Origin: Corynebacterium mycetoides
GTDB taxonomy: Bacteria; Actinomycetota; Actinomycetes; Mycobacteriales; Mycobacteriaceae
Length of the DNA: 64,000 nucleotides
Direction: 5' to 3'
Assembly (NCBI RefSeq): GCF_900103625.1
Contig: NZ_LT629700.1
Location: forward strand, 124,001-188,000
Numbering within the stretch: position 1 is the first letter of the stretch; the number at the start of each line of letters is the position of its first letter. This document shows positions 26,990 to 35,716 of the stretch, piece by piece. The position numbers and the translations under genes are program-made. A model generated the notes under the pieces. The model saw nothing but the letters and a program-made list of their open reading frames with translations. It made no database searches and was not told the origin of the DNA.

Positions 26990-28582
26990 GATGAGCGCCT
27001 CGATGGTCAGCTCCGGATGCTCTTTCTCAATGAAGGCGAGCTTCCACTTGTCGCCGAATAGTGCGATGAGCTCACCGTCGGAGCGTGTGAACACCTCCAC
27101 GCCGCGCTGGCGGCCCAGCTCCACGGCGGAGTCAGCGTCGGTGCGCCGGGCCACGGAGTAGGGGACGGGTTCGGTAACGGTTTCGACGTTGTACTCGTTT
27201 TCCATGCGCGCCTGCATGACCTCGAACTGCATGGGGCCGACGGCGGCCATGACGGGCGCGGCGTCCCCTCTCAGATCGTTGCGCAGGATCTGCACCACGC
27301 CTTCGGCGTCGAGTTGCTCGAGCGCCTTGCGGAACTGCTTGTACTTGCCCAGGGACTTCGCGCGCAGCGTGCGGAAATGCTCGGGCGCGAACTGCGGCAT
27401 GGGCTTGAACTGCACGTTGCGGCCGGCGTAGATCGTGTCGCCGGGGGCCAGGGACCCGGCGTTGACCAGCCCGATGATGTCGCCCGGGTAGGCGGTTTCC
27501 ACGGTGTCGCGGGTGCGCCCGAACACGGTGAGCGCGTACTTGGTGGAGAAGGTGCGGCCCGACTGGGCGTGGGTGACCTGCATGCCGCGGTCGAACTCGC
27601 CGGAGACCACGCGCATGAACGCCAGGGTGTCGCGGTGGTTCTTGTCCATGCCCGCCTGCACCTTGAACACCACGCCGGAAAAGTCGGCGTCAAGCGCTCG
27701 GGGTTCGTCGAGCGATTCGCGCGGGGCGGGGGAGGGGGCGATGGCGCACAGGGTGTCCAGGATCTGGTGCACGCCGAAGTTGAGCATGGCGGAGGCGAAG
27801 ATCACCGGGGAGGTGACGCACTGCTCGAAGAGTTCCTGGTTGTGCACAGCGCCGTCGGCGGCGAGCAGTTCGGTTTCTTCGACGGCTGTTTCCCAGGCGC
27901 CGCCTTCCTTGGCCAGGGCCGCCTCCGGGCCGTAGTGCTCTTCGGGGGCGATGGTGGAGCCGCCGGCGGTGCGGATGAAGTGGATGTAGTTGTCCGGTTC
28001 TCCGTCGTCGCCGATGTGCGCCAAGCCGCGGAAGTCGCCCGCCTCACCCACCGGCCAGTACAGAGGGGTGGGCTGCAGGTCAATTTCGGTCACGATCTCG
28101 TCGATAAGCTCGAGCGGCTCGCGGCCGACGCGGTCCCACTTGTTGATCACGGTGACGATCGGCAGACCGCGGGCTTTGCACACGCGGAAGAGCTTGAGGG
28201 TCTGCGGCTCGAGGCCCTTTGCGGCGTCGATGAGCATGACGGCGGCGTCGACGGCGGAGAGCACGCGGTAGGTGTCCTCCGAGAAGTCGGCGTGGCCGGG
28301 CGTGTCGACGAGGTTGATCACGTAGGGCTCGATCGTCTCTGCACCCTCCGGCAGGTACTCGAACTGGAGCGCCGACGAGGCGATCGAGATTCCGCGGTCT
28401 TTTTCCATCTCCATCCAGTCGGAGACGGTCGCCTTGCGGTTGCCCTTGCCGTGGACCGCACCCGCCTCCGAGATGACGTGCGCGTGCAACGCGAGCGCCT
28501 CGGTGAGGGTGGACTTGCCGGCGTCGGGGTGCGCGATGACGGCGAAGGTGCGGCGGCGTGCGGCCTCGGAAAGGGTGCTCAT
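26981..28582 (-). CDS. prfC: Peptide chain release factor 3
   Basis: Translational GTPase that recycles RF1/RF2 from the ribosome. 533 aa. G1 AHPDAGKSTLTEAL near residue 18, G2 region DRGISIASSALQFEY near 63, G3 DTPGHADF near 92, G4 NKWDR near 146. Length and C-terminal domain (PMQFEVMQARMENEYNVET) are typical. A TATCGT box lies 9 nt from the ATG, so the mRNA is nearly leaderless. It converges with the patatins and is divergent from the FMN reductase gene. Confidence 0.96.
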   Translation of the reverse strand: MSTLSEAARRRTFAVIAHPDAGKSTLTEALALHAHVISEAGAVHGKGNRKATVSDWMEMEKDRGISIASSALQFEYLPEGAETIEPYVINLVDTPGHADFSEDTYRVLSAVDAAVMLIDAAKGLEPQTLKLFRVCKARGLPIVTVINKWDRVGREPLELIDEIVTEIDLQPTPLYWPVGEAGDFRGLAHIGDDGEPDNYIHFIRTAGGSTIAPEEHYGPEAALAKEGGAWETAVEETELLAADGAVHNQELFEQCVTSPVIFASAMLNFGVHQILDTLCAIAPSPAPRESLDEPRALDADFSGVVFKVQAGMDKNHRDTLAFMRVVSGEFDRGMQVTHAQSGRTFSTKYALTVFGRTRDTVETAYPGDIIGLVNAGSLAPGDTIYAGRNVQFKPMPQFAPEHFRTLRAKSLGKYKQFRKALEQLDAEGVVQILRNDLRGDAAPVMAAVGPMQFEVMQARMENEYNVETVTEPVPYSVARRTDADSAVELGRQRGVEVFTRSDGELIALFGDKWKLAFIEKEHPELTIEALIAD

Positions 28583-28591
28583 AGTTGCACA

Positions 28592-28601
28592 ACGATAGTC
28601 T
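28592..28601. promoter_or_regulatory. Divergent prfC/FMN reductase promoter with shared TA
   Basis: ACGATAGTCT holds TATCGT for prfC (minus, 9 nt from ATG) and TAGTCT on the plus strand. A second plus-strand box, TATAGT, lies at 28605-28610 and is a better distance from the RosR-like site. Confidence 0.45.
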
Positions 28602-28622
28602 GTGTATAGTGAAACCCGATAA

Positions 28623-28640
28623 TTGTAGATACATCAACAA
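28623..28640 (+). promoter_or_regulatory. Predicted RosR operator upstream of the FMN reductase gene
   Basis: TTGTAGATACATCAACAA matches the C. glutamicum RosR consensus as I recall it (TTGTTGAYRYRTCAACWA) at 17 of 18 positions. RosR is a peroxide-sensitive MarR-type repressor whose known targets include several putative FMN reductase genes. The site lies 12 bp before the ATG, downstream of the TATAGT box, a position suited to repression. Confidence 0.65.
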
Positions 28641-28652
28641 GAGGGGTTTACC

Positions 28653-29198
28653 ATGACCATCGGCATCATTCTCGGTTCCACCCGCGGCGGCCGCGCCGGC
28701 GAGGCAGTCGCCCACTGGGTGGCCGACGCAGCCCAGAACCGCGAGGGCTTCGACTACCGCCTTCTGGACCTGAAGGACTTCCAGCTGCCGCTGAACGAGT
28801 CCGAGACGGTGCCTATGGCGGCGAACAAGAACTACGACTCCGCGGAGATCACCCGCTGGTCCGAGGCCATCGACGCCTGCGAAGCCTTCGTCTTTGTCAC
28901 GCCCGAGTACAACCACTCTGTCCCGGCCGCCTTCAAGAACGCCGTGGACTCGCTCGGCTCCGAGTGGGCGGGCAAGCCGGTCGCCTTCGTCGGCTACGGC
29001 GCGAACGGCGGTGTGCGAGCCGTCGAGCACTGGCGCCAGATCACCGCGAACTTCCAGATGCCCAACGTGCGCAGCCAGGTCGCGATCTCGATCATGACCG
29101 AGTTCCCCGAGGGCCGCTTCACCCCCGCGGACTTCCAGGCAGGGAGCCTGAGCGCCCTGTTCGCCGAGCTCGAGGCCCTGCTCACCCGCCTGCGCTAG
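28653..29198 (+). CDS. NADPH-dependent FMN reductase
   Basis: 181 aa flavodoxin-fold oxidoreductase. FMN phosphate loop GSTRGGRAGEAV near residues 8-18, TPEYNHSVPAAFKNAVD near 82-98 and VGYGANGGVRAVEHWR near 111-126 are the family signatures. Expected to reduce free FMN or quinones with NADPH. A Shine-Dalgarno (AGAGGGG) precedes the ATG. The RosR-like operator suggests induction by peroxide stress. The stop overlaps the convergent pth stop by 4 bp. Confidence 0.92.
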   Translation: MTIGIILGSTRGGRAGEAVAHWVADAAQNREGFDYRLLDLKDFQLPLNESETVPMAANKNYDSAEITRWSEAIDACEAFVFVTPEYNHSVPAAFKNAVDSLGSEWAGKPVAFVGYGANGGVRAVEHWRQITANFQMPNVRSQVAISIMTEFPEGRFTPADFQAGSLSALFAELEALLTRLR

Positions 29199-29728
29199 CG
29201 CGAGTGGATCTCGTTTTGCGCCTTCGCCAGGCCGTCCGCGGTAATGAGCCGCACGGCCTCGGCGGCCAGCGCGATCTGGCCTGAGATATCTCCCTCGACA
29301 GGGGAGAGCACCCAATCCACCACGGTCGTCCCCTGCGGGGGGCGGCCAATTCCGATGCGCACCCGCAGATAGTCACGGGTGCCAAGGTGCTCTGTAATCG
29401 ACTTCAACCCGTTGTGCCCGTTCTCGTTTCCGCCGCGCTTGATGCGCACCGTTCCCGCCGGCAGGTCGAGCTCGTCGTGGCAGACGATGATCCGCTCCGG
29501 GGGAACACCCAGTTTGCGCGCGCGGGGCGCGACGTCCTCGCCCGAGGAGTTCATGTACGTCGACGGCTTCATGCGCACCACACCCTCCAAGCCTTCCGGG
29601 CCCTCGAGCTGATCGATAACCATGTAGCCCACGTTGTGCCGGGTGTCGGCGTACTCGGCGCCGGGGTTGCCCAAGCCGACAACGAGCCAGTCGGCGGTTT
29701 CGGTTTGCGGCTTCCAAAACTTCCACAC
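29195..29728 (-). CDS. pth: Peptidyl-tRNA hydrolase, internally shortened paralogue
   Basis: Releases peptides from peptidyl-tRNA. 177 aa from GTG. Catalytic residues are present: GLGNPG (Asn), TRHN (His), YMNSSG (Asn), HDELDLP (Asp) and NGLKSI. Between RHN and the second MN there are about 28 residues instead of 45-50; roughly 18 residues that normally form a core strand (the FxxxxxSxxAxxxGxxVxLVKP region) are gone, in frame. The other paralogue at 30571 keeps them. Activity is therefore doubtful. Last gene of the rplY-pth-FAH-pth series. Two pth copies also exist in C. glutamicum. Confidence 0.85.
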   Translation of the reverse strand: MWKFWKPQTETADWLVVGLGNPGAEYADTRHNVGYMVIDQLEGPEGLEGVVRMKPSTYMNSSGEDVAPRARKLGVPPERIIVCHDELDLPAGTVRIKRGGNENGHNGLKSITEHLGTRDYLRVRIGIGRPPQGTTVVDWVLSPVEGDISGQIALAAEAVRLITADGLAKAQNEIHSR

Positions 29729-29755
29729 GCAGGACGACTATAGCGCCCTGACTCC

Positions 29756-30574
29756 CTAGACCACGCGTGTGGTGTTCTCGATCGCGCCCAGCCCCGCGAT
29801 CTCGACGCGAACCACGTCCCCGTCTTTCAGGTACCGCCTCGGCTCGCGCGCGTGCAGCACGCCGGCGGGGGTGCCTGTCGCGATGACGTCGCCGGGGTTC
29901 AGCGGGTAGAACCCAGAGATAAAGGAGATGAGCTCGGCGGGGCTAAAGACGAGGTCGTCGGTGGGGGCGGACTGCATGAGCTCGCCGTTGAGCCAGGTCT
30001 TCAGCTCCGGCCCCGGTCTCCACTCGGTGTCGATCCACGGCCCGAACCCGGAGGTCTTTTCCAGTGATTTGCCCTGGTGCCACTGCTGGGTGCGTTTCTG
30101 AAAGTGTCGCTGGGTGTAGTCGTTGATGATCGAGTACCCGGCGATGCAGCCCGCCGCCTCGGCCTCGCTCGCGTGGCGCGCCCGGGAGCCGATCACCACC
30201 GCCAGCTCCCCTTCGAAGTCGAGGGTCTCTGCATTGACGGAGGGCACCTCGGCGTCGTCATGTGCCCCGATGAGTGCGTCGGCGAATTTCACGAACAGGG
30301 TGGGAACATCCGGGCGCGCATGCCCCATCTCCGCGATGTGCGCGGCGTAGTTCAGGCCCACGCAGATGATTTTCTCCGGCCGCGGCACCACCGGCGCCAG
30401 GTCGGCGGGGGAGTAGGCCACGCCCTCGCCCGGCTGCGCGGCGATCGCGCGCCAGTCGGCGTGACGCAGGAGCGTGCCGACGTCCGCGTGGCCGGGGATC
30501 AGCGTCGCCGTCCCGGGGGCGTCGATACGCGCTGCGGACGTGCCGGACGCGGTGCGCACTGTAGCGAGTCTCAT
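29756..30574 (-). CDS. Fumarylacetoacetate hydrolase family protein
   Basis: 272 aa. C-terminal FAH domain: ICVGLNYAAHIAEMG near residue 70, metal ligands in DFEGELAVVIG near 119, SIINDYTQR near 148, GKSLEKTSGFGPW near 168, and GDVIATGTPAGV near 235. Members hydrolyse or decarboxylate acylpyruvates; the precise substrate cannot be told. It is inserted between two pth genes: its ATG overlaps the upstream pth stop (ATGA), and 27 bp separate it from the next pth. Confidence 0.9.
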   Translation of the reverse strand: MRLATVRTASGTSAARIDAPGTATLIPGHADVGTLLRHADWRAIAAQPGEGVAYSPADLAPVVPRPEKIICVGLNYAAHIAEMGHARPDVPTLFVKFADALIGAHDDAEVPSVNAETLDFEGELAVVIGSRARHASEAEAAGCIAGYSIINDYTQRHFQKRTQQWHQGKSLEKTSGFGPWIDTEWRPGPELKTWLNGELMQSAPTDDLVFSPAELISFISGFYPLNPGDVIATGTPAGVLHAREPRRYLKDGDVVRVEIAGLGAIENTTRVV

Positions 30575-31089
30575 AGGGCAAGCATAAGCGCGTCGACCGC
30601 GTCGGCGGCGATGATCGGCAGCTCCTCGGATTCCTTCTTGCTGAAGGGTTTGAGCACGAAGTCGGCCGGGGACATGCGCCCTGGCGGCCGGCCGATGCCG
30701 ACGGCGAGCTTGTTGTACTCGCGCGTGCCCAGCGACTGGGAGATGGACTTCAGCCCGTTGTGGCCGTGGTCCCCGCCGCCGGGGCGCAGCGCGACCTCGC
30801 CGAACGGGAGGTCCAGCTCGTCGTAGACCACGTAAATGTCGGCCGGGGCAACCTTGAAATACCCGGCGAGGGCCCTGACGGGGCCGCCGGATTCGTTCAT
30901 GTACCCGCGGGTGCGGGCGGCGACGCGCCCGCCGCTCAGCTCGGCGACCTCGGTGTTGGTTTTCTTGTGCGCGCTCAGGCGCGCGCCCTCCCTCTCCAGA
31001 AGTTCCGAGAGGACGAGCACGCCCGCGTTGTGCCGCGTGGCGGCGTAGGAAGGGCCCGGGTTGCCGAGCCCGACGATGAGAGCAGTCAC
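30571..31089 (-). CDS. pth: Peptidyl-tRNA hydrolase, full-length paralogue
   Basis: 172 aa from the GTG at 31089; length and the spacing of all catalytic motifs are normal (GLGNPGPSY, TRHNAG, YMNESGG, YDELDLPFG, NGLKSI). It is the likely main housekeeping enzyme. Ten base pairs separate it from the rplY stop, so it is co-transcribed with rplY as is usual in bacteria. An upstream in-frame ATG at 31134 would overlap rplY by 35 bp and adds a non-conserved tail, so it is rejected. Confidence 0.92.
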   Translation of the reverse strand: MTALIVGLGNPGPSYAATRHNAGVLVLSELLEREGARLSAHKKTNTEVAELSGGRVAARTRGYMNESGGPVRALAGYFKVAPADIYVVYDELDLPFGEVALRPGGGDHGHNGLKSISQSLGTREYNKLAVGIGRPPGRMSPADFVLKPFSKKESEELPIIAADAVDALMLAL

Positions 31090-31099
31090 ACGAAAGAGA

Positions 31100-31750
31100 C
31101 TACTCGGATGCGCCCTCGTCGCCCTCGCCGCCATCGGCGATCTCGACGTCCTTGGCGTTGTCGGCCTCAGCCTCGCTGACGTCGGTCTCCGGCTCCGACT
31201 CCTCCTGGAAGAAGGTGACGTTGACCAGGAGCGTCTCGGGGTCGGTGATGAGCTCCGCGCCGGACGGGAGGGTGACGTCGGCGGCGGTGATCTGGTCGCC
31301 GATCTCCTTGCCCTCGATATCGACGGTGATCTCTTCCGGGATGTTCAGCGCGTCGACCTCGATCTCGAGCACGTCCGCCTCCTGGAGGACCACGGCATCC
31401 TGGGCGGCCTCGCCGACGGTGACGACAGGCACCTCGACGGTGACCTTCTCGCCGCGCTTGACACCGAGCAGGTCGACGTGGTCGATCTCGAGAGTGAGGA
31501 TGTTCTGGTCGACGTGCTTGACCATGCAGAGCAGCTTGTCGCCGTCGATGTCGAGCTGGAGGATGGCGTTGGTGCCTTCGTTGCGCACGAGCGCGGTCAG
31601 CTCAATGCGGTCGACCGCGAAGTGGACGTTCTCTGCCCCGGCCTCGTAGAGGACGCCGGGGACCATGCCGTCGCGGCGCAGGCGGCGGGATGCGCCCTTG
31701 CCGAACTCTTCGCGCTTCTGCGCCTTGATGACGGTCTGGGTGGATGCCAT
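31100..31750 (-). CDS. rplY: 50S ribosomal protein L25 / general stress protein Ctc
   Basis: 216 aa, the two-domain Ctc form: N-terminal 5S rRNA-binding L25 domain (KAQKREEFGKGASRRLRRDG near residues 9-28) and the C-terminal beta domain, followed by an acidic tail of about 30 residues (EEESEPETD, GEGDEGASE). ATG at 31750 follows a clear AAGGAG Shine-Dalgarno. First gene of the rplY-pth-FAH-pth unit. Confidence 0.95.
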   Translation of the reverse strand: MASTQTVIKAQKREEFGKGASRRLRRDGMVPGVLYEAGAENVHFAVDRIELTALVRNEGTNAILQLDIDGDKLLCMVKHVDQNILTLEIDHVDLLGVKRGEKVTVEVPVVTVGEAAQDAVVLQEADVLEIEVDALNIPEEITVDIEGKEIGDQITAADVTLPSGAELITDPETLLVNVTFFQEESEPETDVSEAEADNAKDVEIADGGEGDEGASE

Positions 31751-31906
31751 GTGAAACTCCTTGTACGTGAGTCGGCCACAGGCAAAGCCTGCGACCACGG
31801 GGGACGAAATATCGATCTCGCCGAGTGATCGCAGGCTTAGAAAATCAAGTCTGGTAATCGCAATCGCGTCGATAACGGCCCGCATGGCGGACCCTCGCCG
31901 AGACTG

Positions 31907-33253
31907 CTACATCCTAACAGGAGCTTTTTGCCAGACAAAATGGCCGGTGGCCTGCTCGTCTTCGTGCTCGTGGCCCAGCGGGATGCCGGTTCGCTCCCGG
32001 ATGAGCAGGGAGACGATGAACCCGATGACTGTCGCCGTCATGAGGTAGACCGTGATCGCCCCGGTGGAGCCGGTGGCCTCGCGCAACGCCGCCGCGATCG
32101 TCGGCGCGAAAGCACCCCCCAAAATCGCGCCGATGGCGTAGGTGATAGACGCCCCGGACGCACGGATAGAGGCGGGGAAGAACTCCGCGAATAGGGCGCC
32201 GACCTGGCCGTAGGTCAGGCCGAGGCCGACGGCGAGGAAAATCAGCGCCGCGTAAAGATTCGGCAGCTCGGCTGTGTTGACGAGCGGGAACAGCAGCGCC
32301 ACGGCGATGCCCTGGACGATGAAACCGATCACGAGGGTGCGCTTGCGTCCGATGTAGTCCGAGATCCAGCCGGTGAACGCGGTGGAGATCATCCACGCGG
32401 CCCCGGAGGCGGTAACGGCCCAGAGGACGTCCCCGCGGGGCATGCTCAGCTCACCTGTGGCGTACTTCTGAATGTAGCCGCCGGTGGTCATGTACCCCAC
32501 GGTGCCGTTGGCGGCGAAGATCAGCGCGCCCGTGAGCACCAGCGGGCTAAACCTGGCAAAAAGCGTACCGATCGGGTTCTTCGCCTCCCCCGCGCGGTCG
32601 GCCGCCATCTCCTCATAGACGGGGGACTCGTCCACCCCGACGCGGATCCACCAGCCGATGAGCATGAGCACGAAGGAGAAGAGGAACGGCACGCGCCACC
32701 CCCATTCCATGAACGCGTCCCCGGGCGCGACGATGTTCATCACCGCGAGCGCGGCCGAGGAGAGCAGCAGGCCGGCCGGCGCGCCGACCTGGGGACCCGC
32801 CCCGTACAGGCCACGCTTGTTGCGCGGGGCATGCTCCACCGACAGCAGCACCGCCGAGCCCCACTCTCCGCCGGCGGACACGCCCTGGATGATGCGCAAA
32901 ATGATGAGCATCACCGGCGCCGCGATCCCCGCGGTGGCGTAGGTGGGGAGCAGACCGATCAGGGTCGTGGCCGCGCCCATCATGATGAGCGTGACCATGA
33001 GCACGGTGCGCCTTCCCACCCTGTCGGCGAAGTGCCCGGCCATGAACGCGCCGAGCGGTCGGAACAGGAAGGACAGCCCCACGGTGAGGAAGGAGACGAT
33101 TGTCGCCGCGGCGGGCCCGATGGGCCCGAACATGAGATCCTTGAACACCAGCCCGGCGACTGCGGCGTACAAGAAGAAGTCGTACCACTCGATAGCGGTG
33201 CCGATGGTCGTGGCGGCGATGGCCCTGCGCCGCTCTGTGGCCGTGGCGTTCAT
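31907..33253 (-). CDS. MHS-family MFS transporter (ProP/ShiA-like)
   Basis: 448 aa, 12 membrane segments. MFS loop motif GHFADRVGRRTVL near residue 73 and family motifs GTAIEWYDFFLYA near 17, RIIQGVSAGGEWGSAV near 123, and GRKRTLV near 297. This is the metabolite:proton symporter group (citrate, alpha-ketoglutarate, proline/betaine, shikimate); no substrate is evident. The ATG is 5 nt downstream of the prsA stop, so it is co-transcribed with glmU-prsA. Confidence 0.9.
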   Translation of the reverse strand: MNATATERRRAIAATTIGTAIEWYDFFLYAAVAGLVFKDLMFGPIGPAAATIVSFLTVGLSFLFRPLGAFMAGHFADRVGRRTVLMVTLIMMGAATTLIGLLPTYATAGIAAPVMLIILRIIQGVSAGGEWGSAVLLSVEHAPRNKRGLYGAGPQVGAPAGLLLSSAALAVMNIVAPGDAFMEWGWRVPFLFSFVLMLIGWWIRVGVDESPVYEEMAADRAGEAKNPIGTLFARFSPLVLTGALIFAANGTVGYMTTGGYIQKYATGELSMPRGDVLWAVTASGAAWMISTAFTGWISDYIGRKRTLVIGFIVQGIAVALLFPLVNTAELPNLYAALIFLAVGLGLTYGQVGALFAEFFPASIRASGASITYAIGAILGGAFAPTIAAALREATGSTGAITVYLMTATVIGFIVSLLIRERTGIPLGHEHEDEQATGHFVWQKAPVRM

Positions 33254-33258
33254 TGGGC

Positions 33259-34236
33259 TTACGCCTGTCCCTCGAACAGGGTGGTCACGGAGCCGTTTTC
33301 GAAGATCTCGCGGATCGTCTTGGCCAGAAGCGGGGCGATGGACAGCACGGTGAGGTTGTCCCAGCCCTCGGTGTTCTGCGGCAGGGTGTCGGTGGTGATG
33401 ACCTCCTCGGCACCGCACTGGCTGAGGCGCTCGCGCGCCGGGTCCGAGAACACGCCGTGGGTGCAGGCGATCAGCACCGACTTCGCTCCCGCGTCCTTGA
33501 GAACGCCGACGGCGCCGGCGATGGTCCCGCCGGTGTCGATCATGTCGTCCATGAGGACGCAGTCCTTGCCCTCCACGTCGCCGACGACGCGGTTGGAGAC
33601 GACCTTGTTGGCGGCATCGATGTCGCGGGTCTTGTGCACGAACGCCATGGGGGCGTCGCCCAGCGTGTTCGCCCATTTTTCCGCCGTCTTGACGCGGCCG
33701 GCGTCGGGAGAGACCACGCACAGGTTGTCCATCGAGTACTTGGACTTGATGTACTCCGTCAGGATCGGCATCGCGTGCATGTGGTCGACGGGGCCGTCGA
33801 AAAAGCCCTGGATCTGGTCGGTGTGCAGGTCGACGGAGACGATGCGGTCCGCGCCCGCGGTGGCGAGGAGGTCGGCGACCAGGCGGGCGGAAATCGGCTC
33901 GCGGCCGCGGTGCTTCTTGTCCTGGCGGGCGTAGGGGTAGAACGGCACGATCGCGGTGATGCGCTTCGCGGAGCCGCGCTTCAGGGCGTCGATCATGATG
34001 AGCTGCTCCATCAGCCACTTGTTCAGCGGCTGGGCGTGCGACTGCATGACGAAGCAGTCGGCGCCGCGCACGGACTCCTCGAAGCGGATGAAGATCTCGC
34101 CGTTGGCGAAGTCGCGGGCGGTGGTGGGAACGAGGTCGATGCCCAGTTCAGCCGCCACCGCTTCCGCGAGCTCCATGTGGGCGCGGCCCGAGAAGACCTT
34201 GAGGTCCTTGTGGTTTTCGGTGGTATATCCGGTCAT
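33259..34236 (-). CDS. prsA: Ribose-phosphate pyrophosphokinase
   Basis: Makes PRPP from ribose 5-phosphate and ATP for nucleotide, His, Trp and decaprenyl-phosphoribose synthesis. 325 aa. FANGEIFIRFEESVRG near residues 43-58, PYARQDKKHRGREPI near 99-113, DLHTDQIQGFFDGPVDH near 136, and the PRPP loop LMDDMIDTGGT near 226-236. Shine-Dalgarno AGGATC before the ATG. It follows glmU by 10 bp, the usual glmU-prs linkage. Confidence 0.97.
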   Translation of the reverse strand: MTGYTTENHKDLKVFSGRAHMELAEAVAAELGIDLVPTTARDFANGEIFIRFEESVRGADCFVMQSHAQPLNKWLMEQLIMIDALKRGSAKRITAIVPFYPYARQDKKHRGREPISARLVADLLATAGADRIVSVDLHTDQIQGFFDGPVDHMHAMPILTEYIKSKYSMDNLCVVSPDAGRVKTAEKWANTLGDAPMAFVHKTRDIDAANKVVSNRVVGDVEGKDCVLMDDMIDTGGTIAGAVGVLKDAGAKSVLIACTHGVFSDPARERLSQCGAEEVITTDTLPQNTEGWDNLTVLSIAPLLAKTIREIFENGSVTTLFEGQA

Positions 34237-34246
34237 AGGGGATCCT

Positions 34247-35689
34247 TTACTTCTCGTGCGTGGCGGCGGCCGCCGCTCTTGCCGCGTCCGTGCCTGGGCG
34301 GTTGTGCTCCACCCAGCCTTCGATGTTGCGCTGGCGCCCTTCCTTGATGGCCAAGGCCCCGGGGGGCACATCTTTCGTGACAACAGTACCCGCGCCGGTG
34401 TAGGCGCCGTCACCCACGGTCACCGGGGCGACAAAGGTGGTGTCGGAGCCGGTGCGGACATTGTTACCGATGGTGGTGTGGTGTTTGTTCACGCCGTCGT
34501 AGTTGGCGAAGACGCTGGAGCAGCCGATGTTGGAGTTGTCGCCGATGGTGGCGTCCCCCACGTACGTCAGGTGCGGGATCTTCGAGCCAGTCCCGATCAC
34601 GGCGTTCTTGGACTCCACGAAGGTGCCGAGCTTGCCGCCCGCGCCCAGTTCGGTGCCCGGGCGCAGGTAGGTAAACGGGCCGACGGTGGCGTCGGCGCCG
34701 ATGACGCTGAGCGATCCTTGGGTGCGCGTCACCGTGGCACCCGGGCCGACCTCCATGTCGGTCAGGGTGGTGTCGGGGCCGATCTCGGCTCCGTTGCCAA
34801 TGACGGTGGAGCCCCAGAGCTGGGTGTTCGGGTGGATCACCACGTCGGAGCCAATCTCCACCTCCACTCCGATCCATGTGGTGGCCGGGTCGATGACGGT
34901 AGCCCCTCCGCGCATGGCGCGCTCCACGAGGCGGCGGTTGAGCTCCTTGCCGGCCTCGGCGAGCTGGACTCGGTCGTTGACGCCGGCGAGCTCGCGGGCG
35001 TCGGGGGCGGTGAAGGCGGCCACGGTGCGGCCGTCGGCGCGGGCGATGCCGAGGACGTCGGTGATGTAGAGCTCGCCCTGGGCGTTGTCGGAGGTGATCC
35101 GCGTCAAGGCGTCGCGGAGCACGGCCCCGTCGAACGCGAAGACGCCGGAGTTGACCTCGGTGACGCGCTTCTGCTCCTCGTCCGCGTCCTTCTCCTCGAC
35201 GATCTCGACGACGCCGCCGTCAGCGTCGCGGATGATGCGGCCGTAGCCGGTGGGGTCGTCGAATTGGAGGGTGAGTACGGTCACCGCGGCGTGGGCGTCC
35301 TCGTGAGCGTGGATGAGTTTCTCAATGGTCGCCCCCCGCAGCAGCGGCACGTCACCGTTGGTGACCACGACGGTGCCGTTGAAATCCGGCACGGCGGTAA
35401 GCCCGACCTGCACGGCGTGGCCGGTGCCCTTCTGCTCCTCCTGCACGGTCTGCAGAATCTCGATACTCATCTGCTCCGCGATCTTCTCCACTTCGGGGGA
35501 GACCTGGTCGCGCTGGTGGCCCACAACGGCGATGACGTGTTGCGGGGACACCTCCGCGGCCGCGTGCAGTGAGTGCGACAGCAGGCTGCGCCCGCCGATT
35601 TCGTGCAGCGTCTTCTGCTTGGCTGATTTCATGCGGGTGCCGGCGCCGGCCGCGAGGACGACGACGGCGCAGGGGGTCTGCTCATTCAT
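34247..35689 (-). CDS. glmU: Bifunctional GlmU: GlcN-1-P acetyltransferase / UDP-GlcNAc pyrophosphorylase
   Basis: Makes UDP-GlcNAc for cell wall and mycothiol synthesis. 480 aa. N-terminal uridylyltransferase with [18 protein letters not shown] near residues 12-29; from about 258 a left-handed beta helix of hexapeptide repeats; acetyltransferase His in [13 protein letters not shown] segment and a C-terminal basic/Ala tail. The ATG at 35689 is chosen because a TATGCT box is 6 nt upstream, marking a leaderless mRNA; a GTG two codons earlier is also in frame. Confidence 0.96.
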   Translation of the reverse strand: MNEQTPCAVVVLAAGAGTRMKSAKQKTLHEIGGRSLLSHSLHAAAEVSPQHVIAVVGHQRDQVSPEVEKIAEQMSIEILQTVQEEQKGTGHAVQVGLTAVPDFNGTVVVTNGDVPLLRGATIEKLIHAHEDAHAAVTVLTLQFDDPTGYGRIIRDADGGVVEIVEEKDADEEQKRVTEVNSGVFAFDGAVLRDALTRITSDNAQGELYITDVLGIARADGRTVAAFTAPDARELAGVNDRVQLAEAGKELNRRLVERAMRGGATVIDPATTWIGVEVEIGSDVVIHPNTQLWGSTVIGNGAEIGPDTTLTDMEVGPGATVTRTQGSLSVIGADATVGPFTYLRPGTELGAGGKLGTFVESKNAVIGTGSKIPHLTYVGDATIGDNSNIGCSSVFANYDGVNKHHTTIGNNVRTGSDTTFVAPVTVGDGAYTGAGTVVTKDVPPGALAIKEGRQRNIEGWVEHNRPGTDAARAAAAATHEK

Positions 35690-35695
35690 GCACAC

Positions 35696-35701
35696 AGCAT
35701 A
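35696..35701 (-). promoter_or_regulatory. -10 box of the leaderless glmU-prsA mRNA
   Basis: TATGCT on the minus strand, 6 nt from the glmU ATG. No clear -35. Confidence 0.5.
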
Positions 35702-35716
35702 ACGCCAGACATCTCG

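Noticed and set aside
31751..31906. Ribosomal-protein autoregulatory leader before rplY
   Set aside because: About 150 nt with some inverted sequence but no recognisable 5S-like structure or L25 leader consensus.
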